Source: Gemmata sp051859125 (lineage in GTDB: Bacteria; Planctomycetota; Planctomycetia; Gemmatales; Gemmataceae). From it: a stretch of 64,000 nt of DNA. The notes beneath the pieces were generated by a model, which searched no databases, was not told where the DNA came from, and saw nothing but the letters and a program-made list of their open reading frames with translations. Positions 53,811 to 60,619 of the stretch are shown in pieces. The translations under genes and the position numbers were made by a program. Each line of letters begins with the position of its first letter. Positions within the stretch are counted from its first letter, which is position 1. The stretch covers positions 9,973 through 73,972 of the forward strand of contig NZ_JBHYGG010000101.1 in NCBI RefSeq assembly GCF_051859125.1, written 5' to 3'.

Positions 53811-53839
53811 TTCTTACCGCCCGCCCGTGTCAGCGTCAA
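53811..53839 (-). promoter_or_regulatory. Candidate tRNA-His promoter overlapping the thg1-like stop codon
   Basis: On the minus strand TTGACG (complement of 53834-53839) is followed after 17 nt by TAAGAA (complement of 53811-53816), in an A/T-rich patch 36 nt before the tRNA. The -35 box overlaps the stop codon of the thg1-like gene (53836-53838). The -10 match is weak. Confidence 0.4.
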
Positions 53840-54651
53840 CGGGTGGTTTCCACCTGCGGTTCCTCGCCCCCGAACAGTACGCCCGTACGGTTGCGCACCT
53901 GCGACAGCGGCGGGAGCGCCAGGTCTACCACCTCCGAACGTTCCACGATCAGGTCCGGGTTCGCTCGTGCCGCGTGTTTCGGCGGCAGGTTGACGAGTTC
54001 GGTCGCTGCGAATGGTTGGCGCACCGTCTCGCGGCGGACGTAGGTCCCGCGCTTGAAGAACGCCGGGTAGTCGTTCCAGTTCACGCCCTTGCGGAACAGC
54101 AGCGCCTGCATCTCCGCGCCGGTCTTGCCGTGCAGGTCCGCGTGGTCGTAGTGCGCACGGGCCGCCATCGAGACCGAGTTCTTCGTCGCGTCCCGCTCCC
54201 GCCACAGGAACGTGTTGGCCGCTTCGTCCAGCGTCGGCACGTTCCACACCCGGGCGTCGAACACCGGGAGCCGGGCCGCGTACTTCGGCGGGAGGAACTC
54301 GGGGAGCCGCCGGGTGAAGTGCGCCGAGCACAGCGCCGCCAACACCGACGCCATCTTCTGCACCCGGCCGTCGAAGAACACCTGGCTCTCGAACCCCGCC
54401 GGCACCCACGCCAGCGTGATCTCGTCCGACTGCGTGTACCCGACTTCGGCGCCGGTCGCGCGGACCAGGAACCGGGCCGCGTCCGCCATCAGCCGCGAGA
54501 GCCGCACATCGAACGGGCGGTCCAGGCCGCGGACGAACGTGTGGAACGCGCGGCCGTCGAGCCGGGCCAGGACCGGCAGCAGCGGCATCAGCCGCCGGCC
54601 CGCCTCGGCCGCCTCGTACCGCTTCATCCGGTCGCCCAAGCCGTCGGTCAT
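53836..54651 (-). CDS. Thg1-like protein (tRNA-His guanylyltransferase family, 3'-5' polymerase)
   Basis: A 271-aa member of the Thg1/TLP family, enzymes that add nucleotides to RNA 5' ends in the reverse (3'-5') direction using a polymerase-like palm. Family motifs are ARLDGRAFHTF with metal-binding Asp32 and YTQSDEITLAW with Asp76-Glu77, plus FDARVWNVP, WRERDATKNSVSMAAR and KGVNWNDYPAFFKRG. The last pieces resemble bacterial and phage TLPs rather than eukaryotic Thg1, whose HINN motif is replaced by TKNS. The start is ATG 54651; an upstream GTG at 54708 is weaker. It is co-directional with tRNA-His 61 nt downstream and divergent from the cyclodeaminase gene. Bacterial TLPs are thought mainly to repair truncated tRNA 5' ends. 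Confidence 0.9.
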   Translation of the reverse strand: MTDGLGDRMKRYEAAEAGRRLMPLLPVLARLDGRAFHTFVRGLDRPFDVRLSRLMADAARFLVRATGAEVGYTQSDEITLAWVPAGFESQVFFDGRVQKMASVLAALCSAHFTRRLPEFLPPKYAARLPVFDARVWNVPTLDEAANTFLWRERDATKNSVSMAARAHYDHADLHGKTGAEMQALLFRKGVNWNDYPAFFKRGTYVRRETVRQPFAATELVNLPPKHAARANPDLIVERSEVVDLALPPLSQVRNRTGVLFGGEEPQVETTR

Positions 54652-54727
54652 CGCGTCCCCCCGCCTCGTTTCCGGGTCCCGCTCCGGGTAAGAAGGAGAG
54701 TGCGACACTCCCCCGGAGGTTCACGCC

Positions 54728-55966
54728 ATGTCGGCCAGCTTCGTCGAACACGTCGAGATGACCGGGCACATCGTCGACTCGCTCCTGCTGCCCAAGGTGC
54801 TCGACGCGATCCTCTCCCGCGGCGGGCAGTACCACATCGAGACCCTGCGGCTCGGCGAGAAGCAGGACGACCCGAGCTTCGTCCGCATCGAGGTCCGGGC
54901 CGCGTCCCCGCAGCAGCTCGAAGCGATCCTCGCCGAGGTCCACCCGCACGGGGCCGTGCCCTCCCAGGCCGCCGACTGCGTCGCGGTCGCCGCCGACGTC
55001 GGCGGCGCGTTCCCCGACGGGTTCTACTGCTCGACCAACTTCCGCACCCAGCTCAAGCTCGGGGGCGAGTGGATCGACGTCGAGGACCAGGAGATGGACT
55101 GCGGCATCCTCGTGGACCCCGAGGGCGGCGCGGCCCGGTGCGTCCCGATGACCTCCGTGCGCGTCGGGGACCGCATCGTCGTCGGCCGCACGGGCACCCG
55201 GGTGCTGCCGCCCGAGTCCGAGATGCGGAAGCACGAGCTGTTCGAGTTCATGGCCAGCCCGGTGTCGAGCGAGCGGCCGAAGGCGGTCAGCGTCCGCGAG
55301 ATCGCCCACGCGATGCGGAAGACCCGGGCCGCCGGGGAGAAGGTGCTCGCCGTCCTCGGCCCGGCGGTCGTCCACACCGGGGGCAGCGAACTGGTCGCGC
55401 GGCTCGTCCGCGACGGGCTCATCAACGTCCTGTTCGCCGGGAACGCGCTGGCGACCCACGACATGGAGCAGGCGTTCTACGGCACCAGTCTCGGCGTTTC
55501 GCTCGACCAGGGGATCCCGACCCACGAGGGGCACGAGCACCACCTGCGGACGATCAACACCATCCGCCGGATCGGCGGCATCCGGGCGGCGGTGGAGCAG
55601 GGGAAGCTGTCGTCCGGCATCATGTACGAGTGCGTCAAGTCGAGCACGCCGTTCGTGCTGGCCGGGAGCATCCGCGACGACGGCCCGCTGCCCGAGGTCG
55701 TCACCGACTCGCTGGTCGCCCAGGACGCGATGCGGCGGCTGCTCCCCGGGGTCGGGTTCTGCTTGATGGTCGCCACGACGCTCCACTCGATCGCCGTCGG
55801 CAACCTGCTGCCGGCGGCGGTGAAGGTCGCGTGCGTGGACATCAACCCGGCGACCGTGACCAAGCTCATGGACCGCGGGAGCACGCAGACCGTCGGCATC
55901 GTGTCCGACGCCGAGCCGTTCATCCGGGCGCTCGTCGCCGAACTCGACCGCACCCGCGGGGCGTGA
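54728..55966 (+). CDS. TIGR00300/LOR-SDH-type ornithine cyclodeaminase family protein
   Basis: A 412-aa protein of the family that includes the archaeal ornithine cyclodeaminase and the C-terminal half of cyanobacterial AgrE/ArgZ, which convert ornithine to proline and ammonia. Features include the opening FVEHVEMTGHIVDSLLLPK, the LOR/SDH conserved domain in the first half (SQAADCVAVAADVGGAFPDGFY) and the nucleotide-binding second half (VLAVLGPAVVHTGGSELVARL, GNALATHDMEQAFYGTSLG). The arginine dihydrolase domain of AgrE is absent. GGAGG at 54715-54719 supports ATG 54728. The substrate is inferred from family only. Confidence 0.85.
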   Translation: MSASFVEHVEMTGHIVDSLLLPKVLDAILSRGGQYHIETLRLGEKQDDPSFVRIEVRAASPQQLEAILAEVHPHGAVPSQAADCVAVAADVGGAFPDGFYCSTNFRTQLKLGGEWIDVEDQEMDCGILVDPEGGAARCVPMTSVRVGDRIVVGRTGTRVLPPESEMRKHELFEFMASPVSSERPKAVSVREIAHAMRKTRAAGEKVLAVLGPAVVHTGGSELVARLVRDGLINVLFAGNALATHDMEQAFYGTSLGVSLDQGIPTHEGHEHHLRTINTIRRIGGIRAAVEQGKLSSGIMYECVKSSTPFVLAGSIRDDGPLPEVVTDSLVAQDAMRRLLPGVGFCLMVATTLHSIAVGNLLPAAVKVACVDINPATVTKLMDRGSTQTVGIVSDAEPFIRALVAELDRTRGA

Positions 55967-56006
55967 GACCGGGTCCGGGTGCAGCGGACCCGCGGGCGGG
56001 GCTTCT

Positions 56007-56071
56007 GGTCCGAGCCCGAGCGCCGAGCGAGGGTTCACGCTCGCCCCTCGCTCGGCGCTCGGGCTCGGACC
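56007..56071. repeat. Long inverted repeat, 27-bp perfect stem
   Basis: Arms 56007-56033 and 56045-56071 are exact complements with an 11-nt spacer. It lies 40 nt after the cyclodeaminase stop codon. The stem contains the word GAGCGCCGAGCGAGGG, loosely like the GAGCGCCAGCGAGGGGG stem of the elements at 56455 and 60581. Confidence 0.92.
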
Positions 56072-56182
56072 GGTGCCGGTCCACCAGGCCCGGTGTGGTC
56101 CGGTGGCGCGAACCGCGGGGCTCGGGCGGGTGTCACCTTCATTGAGTTGAGACCCATCACGGGCGCACCGCCCCGGAGACGA

Positions 56183-56392
56183 ATGACCGCACCCGCCACC
56201 ACCGTTGACCGCCGCCGCACCGTTCCCGCTCCCGGGACCGAGGGGTTCACCGCCGCCGAGATCGAGGAGGTGAAGATCCTCCTGCTCGTGCGGTACCTCG
56301 CCACCCAGACCTGGGACAGCGATTGCGTGCTCGACCGCGTCCGCGCCGCCCGGCACAGCGGCTCGCGCACGGCAGCGGCCGAGCGGAACTGA
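56183..56392 (+). CDS. Small hypothetical protein
   Basis: A possible 69-aa protein from ATG 56183, preceded by GGAGAC. Its middle (TAAEIEEVKILLLVRYLATQTWDSDCVLDRV) looks like a folded helical peptide. No family is recognised. It lies between two long inverted repeats. Confidence 0.45.
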   Translation: MTAPATTVDRRRTVPAPGTEGFTAAEIEEVKILLLVRYLATQTWDSDCVLDRVRAARHSGSRTAAAERN

Positions 56393-56454
56393 AACCGTCT
56401 GCCGATCACACTTCGCACCCTTGAGTTCGTCCCGAGACGCTGTTGTACCGGGCG

Positions 56455-56509
56455 AACCCTGAGCGCCAGCGAGGGGGTGACGCGAACCCCCTCGCTGGCG
56501 CTCGGGGTT
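56455..56509. repeat. Long inverted repeat, GAGCGCCAGCGAGGGGG family, copy 1
   Basis: Arms 56455-56478 and 56486-56509 pair over 24 nt with one mismatch around a 7-nt spacer. The stem core is shared with the element at 60581-60619. Translated on the minus strand one arm gives NPERQRGG, so it is read through by the open frame of the neighbouring gene. Confidence 0.92.
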
Positions 56510-57175
56510 GGCCCGATCCATCGCAAAGCCACTTTCCGCACCACCTGACTCGCACTCGCCGCGGGCGTCTACTGAGCCGCAGGTCGGTGATTGCGGTGAT
56601 TGCGGGGCGCGCGGCACGCCGGTGCCCGCCGCGTCGGGACCGTCGGCGTCGGGCGGCGGCGGGTTCTTGAGCTTGTGGCGCGTGAGCATGTCGGAGTGGG
56701 CCAGGGCGAAGCCGCGGTCGAAGTCGGGGAGGCACGCGGCCTCGATCTTCGCGTGCCGGGCGCGCTCCTCGGGGGTCATCGCGCACTGGAACAATACCTC
56801 CTCGGCGTCCTCGGGCCGCAGCCCTTCGAGGCGCGGGTCCACGCGCGGCGGCCGGTCCTTCACCGGGCGGCGGTGCCGGATTCGCGTCATGCACACCCGC
56901 GAGAGCGTCTCGGCGGCGCGGCGCGCGGCCCTCACGTCGTCGCCGCGGAGCCGCTTGCGGAGGAACCGCATGGACTCGGCCGCGGCGTCGGCGATCACCT
57001 CGCGCCGCGCCCGTGCGGCGGCGCGCTGGTACGCCGGGTTGAACCGGCACAGCGCCTTGAGTTCGTCGGCGTCCATGTCGAGCGCGGCGGCGACGGCGGC
57101 CCAGGTCGAGCCCTCGGCGCGGAGGTCCGCGGCGCGGGACAGCACGGCCTCCATGTCGAGGGTGACGGCGGGCAT
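56504..57175 (-). CDS. Helical DNA-binding-like protein, 3' end unclear
   Basis: A gene beginning at 57175 (MPAVTLDMEAVLSRAADLRAEG). The first about 70 residues (STWAAVAAALDMDADELKALCR, then Arg-rich helices) look like a helix-turn-helix segment. Further on are EDAEEVLFQCAMTPEERARHAKIEAACLPDF-type helices. No stop codon occurs in this frame until 53129, far inside neighbouring genes; the frame runs through the inverted repeat at 56455-56509. I end the call at the repeat. The gene may have lost its true end to the repeat or to a frameshift. Confidence 0.5.
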
Positions 57176-57218
57176 GACGGCACTCGGGGGAAAGGGGATG
57201 TCGGGTGGGCATCACAGA

Positions 57219-57323
57219 CCCAGGGTTTACACCCTGGGCTACGGACTGCCGCCCCCTCCGGGGGCTCCGAGGTTTTGAGTCCCGGAGGGACGACAGTCCG
57301 TAGCCCAGGGTGCGAACCCTGGG
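57219..57323. repeat. Long inverted repeat, 30-bp stem
   Basis: Arms 57219-57248 and 57294-57323 pair over 30 nt with two mismatches around a 45-nt spacer that itself holds a CCTCCGGG/CCCGGAGG hairpin. Each arm contains a smaller palindrome (CCCAGGGT ... ACCCTGGG). It fills much of the 346-nt gap 57176-57521 between divergent genes, which holds nothing else I can identify. Confidence 0.92.
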
Positions 57324-57521
57324 GCTCCGGGTGCGAACTTTGGTACATCTGTACATGCCGAACGATCGCGGCTCCGTCAAACGCGAATCGCGGGAAAAAC
57401 GCGAGGCCCCGTCACCGGCGGGGCGGACCCACCTCGCCCATTCCGCCACCGCTTCTAAGACAATCGGCCTGCGGAGCGGGCGGTGGGCTCGCGCCGCGTC
57501 CCCAGCACCGAGAAGCCACAC

Positions 57522-57911
57522 ATGAAGCGCGAGACCTACTCGACCGGCTCGAAGTGGGAACCGATCATCGGGTACTCCCGGGCCGTGAAGGTCGGGCAGT
57601 TCGTGTTCGTCTCCGGCACCACGGCGTCCGGCCCCGACGGCAAACTCGTCGGGATCGGCGACGTCGCCGCCCAGACCGTGCAGACCCTCAAGAACATCGA
57701 GACCGCCCTCGGCAAGCTCGGCGCGTCCCTCAAGGACGTGGTCCGCACCCGCATCTACCTCACCGACATCTCCCAATGGGAGCCCGCCGGCCGCGCCCAC
57801 GGCGAGTTCTTCAAGAACGCTCTCCCGGCGACCGCGATCGTCGAGGTGAGCAAGCTCATCTCGCCCGACATGCTCGTCGAGATCGAGGCCGACGCCATCA
57901 TCCCGGGGTGA
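57522..57911 (+). CDS. RidA family protein (reactive imine deaminase-like)
   Basis: A 129-aa RidA/YjgF-type protein. Members hydrolyse enamine/imine intermediates released by PLP enzymes. Visible family parts are YSRAVKVGQFVFVSGTTA, AAQTVQTLKNIETALGKLGASLKDVVRTRIYLTD with the conserved Arg, and a C-terminal VEIEADAII. Some subgroups lack the catalytic Arg; here the Arg of VVRTRIYL is present. It is followed by an inverted repeat and an SDR gene. Confidence 0.92.
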   Translation: MKRETYSTGSKWEPIIGYSRAVKVGQFVFVSGTTASGPDGKLVGIGDVAAQTVQTLKNIETALGKLGASLKDVVRTRIYLTDISQWEPAGRAHGEFFKNALPATAIVEVSKLISPDMLVEIEADAIIPG

Positions 57912-57925
57912 GGCCCGCAGCCTCT

Positions 57926-57998
57926 TCTGTAGCTGGCCTCTGTGAGGCCGGGCCTTCGGGAGTCCCCAAGCACCGGCCTCACAGAGGCCGGCTACAGA
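57926..57998. repeat. Long inverted repeat, CCTCTGTGAGGCCGG family, copy 2
   Basis: Arms 57926-57951 and 57973-57998 pair over 26 nt with one mismatch; the 21-nt spacer ends in CCCCAAGCA. It is the reverse-oriented relative of 39260-39331. It lies between ridA and the SDR gene. Confidence 0.92.
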
Positions 57999-58031
57999 GA
58001 GCGGGCTTCCACACAGCACAAGGGCCGTTCC

Positions 58032-58751
58032 ATGAGCACCCACGCGGAACGGGTGGTGCTGGTCACCGGCGGCACCCGCGGGATCGGCGAGGGCGTGTCG
58101 CGGCACCTCGCCGGGCGCGGGTACCGCGTCGTCGCGGGCGGGTTCGGGGCCGACGAGGTCTCCGCGTTCGCCCCGCAACCCGGCATCGAGGCGGTCCAAC
58201 TCGACGTGACATCTGATGAGTCGGTCGCTCGCGTGATCGCGGCGCTGCCGCGACTCGCGGGGGTCGTGAACTGCGCCGGCGTCATCCAGCGGGCCGGCGC
58301 GGAGTTCACCATCGACGGCTTCCGCCGAACGGTCGAGGTGAACCTGGTGGGGACGATGCGGGTGTGCCTCGCGGCGAAGCCGGCGCTCGTCGCCGCGGGC
58401 GGTGCGGTCGTGAACACCGCGTCGATGCTCGCGTTCTTCGGGTCGGCGTTCGTGCCGGGCTACTCGGCGTCGAAGGGCGGCGTCGCGCAGCTCACCAAGA
58501 GCCTCGCGGCGGCGTGGGCGGCCGACGGGGTCCGCGTGAACGCCGTCGCGCCGGGGTGGATCGAGACCGAGATGACGCGGCCGCTCGCCGAGGACGACGC
58601 ACGCTCCGCGGCGCTGCGGGCCCGCACGCCGATGGGCCGCTGGGGCAAGCCGAGCGACGTCGCCGGCGTGGTCGCGTTCCTGCTGTCCGACGACGCGAAG
58701 TTCGTGACCGGCACCGTCGTCCCGGTGGACGGCGGGTACCTGTGCGTATAA
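58032..58751 (+). CDS. Short-chain dehydrogenase/reductase
   Basis: A 239-aa NAD(P)-dependent oxidoreductase. It has the cofactor motif TGGTRGIG (12-19), NCAG, a catalytic Ser in VVNTASM, YSASK (Tyr144, Lys148) and PVDGGYLCV at the C-terminus, all typical of classical SDRs of the FabG type. The substrate is unknown. A cupin dioxygenase-like gene follows 112 nt downstream, separated by an inverted repeat, so the two may act in one pathway. Confidence 0.93.
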   Translation: MSTHAERVVLVTGGTRGIGEGVSRHLAGRGYRVVAGGFGADEVSAFAPQPGIEAVQLDVTSDESVARVIAALPRLAGVVNCAGVIQRAGAEFTIDGFRRTVEVNLVGTMRVCLAAKPALVAAGGAVVNTASMLAFFGSAFVPGYSASKGGVAQLTKSLAAAWAADGVRVNAVAPGWIETEMTRPLAEDDARSAALRARTPMGRWGKPSDVAGVVAFLLSDDAKFVTGTVVPVDGGYLCV

Positions 58752-58756
58752 GGAAT

Positions 58757-58844
58757 AAGCTCGAAATTCGAAGCACGAAATCCGAAAGAAAGACAAGCGA
58801 AGCCGGCTCTTCGTTTCGGATTTCGTGCTTCGAATTTCGAGCTT
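58757..58844. repeat. Long inverted repeat, 31-bp perfect A/T-rich stem
   Basis: Arms 58757-58787 and 58814-58844 are exact complements over 31 nt with a 26-nt spacer. The arms are far richer in A/T (repeated CGAAATTCGAAG-like words) than the flanking genes, which points to an origin outside them. It begins 5 nt after the SDR stop and ends 9 nt before the cupin gene's ribosome site. Confidence 0.95.
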
Positions 58845-58863
58845 CCCGACGAAGGAGGGCTCC

Positions 58864-59379
58864 GTGTCCGACGCCGAGAAGTGGCAGCCGTACCGGCACC
58901 CGCAGCCGCCCGAGGCCGCGGCGGAACTCGTCGTCCCCGACGTGGTGCCGAAGGACGAGCGGGTGTGGGTGCCGGTCGAACCGAACGTGTGGTTCCGCCC
59001 GCTGCTCCTGTGCGTGTCGCGCGGCTACTGGTGCAACCTGCTCCGCGTGCGGCGGGCCGGGGTGCTGTCGCGGCACCGGCACCCGCAACCGGTCCACGGG
59101 TACGTCCTCAAGGGCGAGTGGCGGTACCTCGAACACGACTGGGTCGCGCGCGAGGGGAGCTACGTGTACGAGACCGCCGGCGAGACGCACACGCTCGTCG
59201 TGGACCCGCACGTCGAGGAGATGGTCACGCTGTTCCAGGTGAACGGCGCCATGATCTACGTCGACCCCGACGGGAAGGTGATGGGGTACGACGACGTGTT
59301 CACGCGGCTCGCGAAGTGCCGGGCGCACTACGAGGCGGTCGGCCTCGGCGGCGGTTTCGTCGAACAGTTCATCCGGTAG
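58864..59379 (+). CDS. Cupin-domain protein (2,4'-dihydroxyacetophenone dioxygenase-like)
   Basis: A 171-aa single-cupin protein. Metal-binding His residues lie in SRHRHPQPVHGYVLKGEW (His71, His73, His78) and a later ETAGETHTL; the overall pattern resembles the 2,4'-dihydroxyacetophenone dioxygenase/ChrR-like cupins. I chose GTG 58864, because GGAGG at 58854-58858 lies 5 nt upstream; an in-frame ATG at 58825 falls inside the inverted repeat. The reaction is not established. Confidence 0.82.
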   Translation: MSDAEKWQPYRHPQPPEAAAELVVPDVVPKDERVWVPVEPNVWFRPLLLCVSRGYWCNLLRVRRAGVLSRHRHPQPVHGYVLKGEWRYLEHDWVAREGSYVYETAGETHTLVVDPHVEEMVTLFQVNGAMIYVDPDGKVMGYDDVFTRLAKCRAHYEAVGLGGGFVEQFIR

Positions 59380-59421
59380 CGGCGTCTACGGGGTGTCGCT
59401 CCTCCGACCCCCGAGACCCTC

Positions 59422-60261
59422 ATGATTCGCTCCCTCTCCGCACTGCTGCTGTTCGCCCCGATCGCGCTCCTGAGTGCCGACGAGAAGCTCGCCGGCGTCG
59501 CGTGCCGGTCCGTCCACCTCGGCTACCCCGCGCCCGAGGGCACGGCGTTCTACAACGAGGTGACCGTCGAGACGTCCGCGCCCGGGACGTACTTCTGTGC
59601 GATCGGCTGGAACAAGGGGTACTTCGGCATCCAGGAGCAGGGCGGCGGCAAGAAGGTCGTCATCTTCTCGGTGTGGGACTCGGGCCAGAACGACCCGAAG
59701 AAGGTGGACGAGGAGAAGCGCGTCAAGCTGCTGCACAAGGACGAGAAGGTCCGCATCGGGCGGTTCGGCGGCGAGGGCACCGGCGGGCAGTCGTTCCTCG
59801 ACTTCGACTGGAAGGACGGCGCGACCTACTCGTTCCTGGTGACATCCAAGATCAACGGCGACCGGAACGAGTACTCCGGGTACTTCCGCCCGACGACCGA
59901 CAAGGAGTGGAAGCACCTCGTCACGTTCTCGACCATCACCGGCGGCAAGAACCTGGGCGGGTACTACTCGTTCGTCGAGGACTTCAAGCGGGACAAGGTC
60001 TCGGCCACGAAGGCCCGCGTGGCGCAGTTCGGGAACGCCTGGGTGAAGCCGGTGAAGGGCGACTGGCAGGCGGCCCCGAAGGCGCGGTTCACCGGCGACA
60101 GCAACCCCGCAACGAACATCAACGCGGGCGTGAGGGACGGCCGGTTCTTCCTCGCCACCGGCGGCGACACGAAGAACACCGGCACCAAGCTCAACGGCGC
60201 CATGGAACTCCCCGCCGACCCGAAGCGGACCGTGCCGGACGGGATGCCGAAGGTGGAGTGA
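59422..60261 (+). CDS. Exported DUF3472-like protein
   Basis: A 279-aa secreted protein with a signal peptide (ALLLFAPIALLSA, about residues 6-18). The body (SVHLGYPAPEGTAFYNEVTVE, YFCAIGWNKGYFGIQEQ, VIFSVWDSGQND, GGKNLGGYYSFVEDF) matches the pattern of DUF3472, a beta-rich domain probably involved in carbohydrate or surface binding. It is the last plus-strand gene of the local run. Confidence 0.78.
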   Translation: MIRSLSALLLFAPIALLSADEKLAGVACRSVHLGYPAPEGTAFYNEVTVETSAPGTYFCAIGWNKGYFGIQEQGGGKKVVIFSVWDSGQNDPKKVDEEKRVKLLHKDEKVRIGRFGGEGTGGQSFLDFDWKDGATYSFLVTSKINGDRNEYSGYFRPTTDKEWKHLVTFSTITGGKNLGGYYSFVEDFKRDKVSATKARVAQFGNAWVKPVKGDWQAAPKARFTGDSNPATNINAGVRDGRFFLATGGDTKNTGTKLNGAMELPADPKRTVPDGMPKVE

Positions 60262-60341
60262 GGTTGCTTGGCGAACCCCGAGCGCCAATTTTGAAGTTGC
60301 GATCGGAGGCGTGGTCGCTTGATGTGCATGTTCAGGCGGCC

Positions 60342-60527
60342 GCCCCTCACCCGCCGCGGCCAGAGCCCCGCGGCGACCTCTCCCCGTAGGAACGGGGCGA
60401 GGTGGGGCTCGCCGTACTTCATGAGAACTGATCCGACCGCGTTGCTCACGAGAAGCGCGGGGGCAACACCTCGACCCGTTCCTACGGGGAGAGGTCGCGA
60501 CGAGTCTTCGAGTCGCGGGTGAGGGGC
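60342..60527. repeat. Large composite inverted repeat
   Basis: Inner arms 60374-60396 and 60475-60497 pair perfectly over 23 nt, and outer arms 60342-60354 and 60515-60527 over 13 nt, with partly paired sequence between. It fills the gene-free stretch 60262-60580. That stretch also contains a half-element at about 60271-60288 (GGCGAACCCCGAGCGCCA) matching the outer part of the family at 60581-60619. Confidence 0.85.
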
Positions 60528-60580
60528 GACCACCTCTGCCAGAACCCGTTCGTCCGACGACGCCCCGACGCGCAAATTGA

Positions 60581-60619
60581 AGCGCCAGCGAGGGGGTAGC
60601 GCACCCCCTCGCTGGCGCT
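60581..60619. repeat. Inverted repeat, GAGCGCCAGCGAGGGGG family, copy 2
   Basis: Arms 60581-60597 and 60603-60619 pair exactly over 17 nt with a 5-nt spacer; the stem matches 56455-56509. Its right arm touches the stop codon (60619-60621) of the minus-strand gene. Confidence 0.92.

Noticed and set aside
53129..56500. Continuation of the minus-strand frame from 57175 as a giant 1,348-codon gene
   Set aside because: Beyond the inverted repeat it runs antisense to the cyclodeaminase gene and through the tRNA-His and integrase region without any recognisable protein feature.
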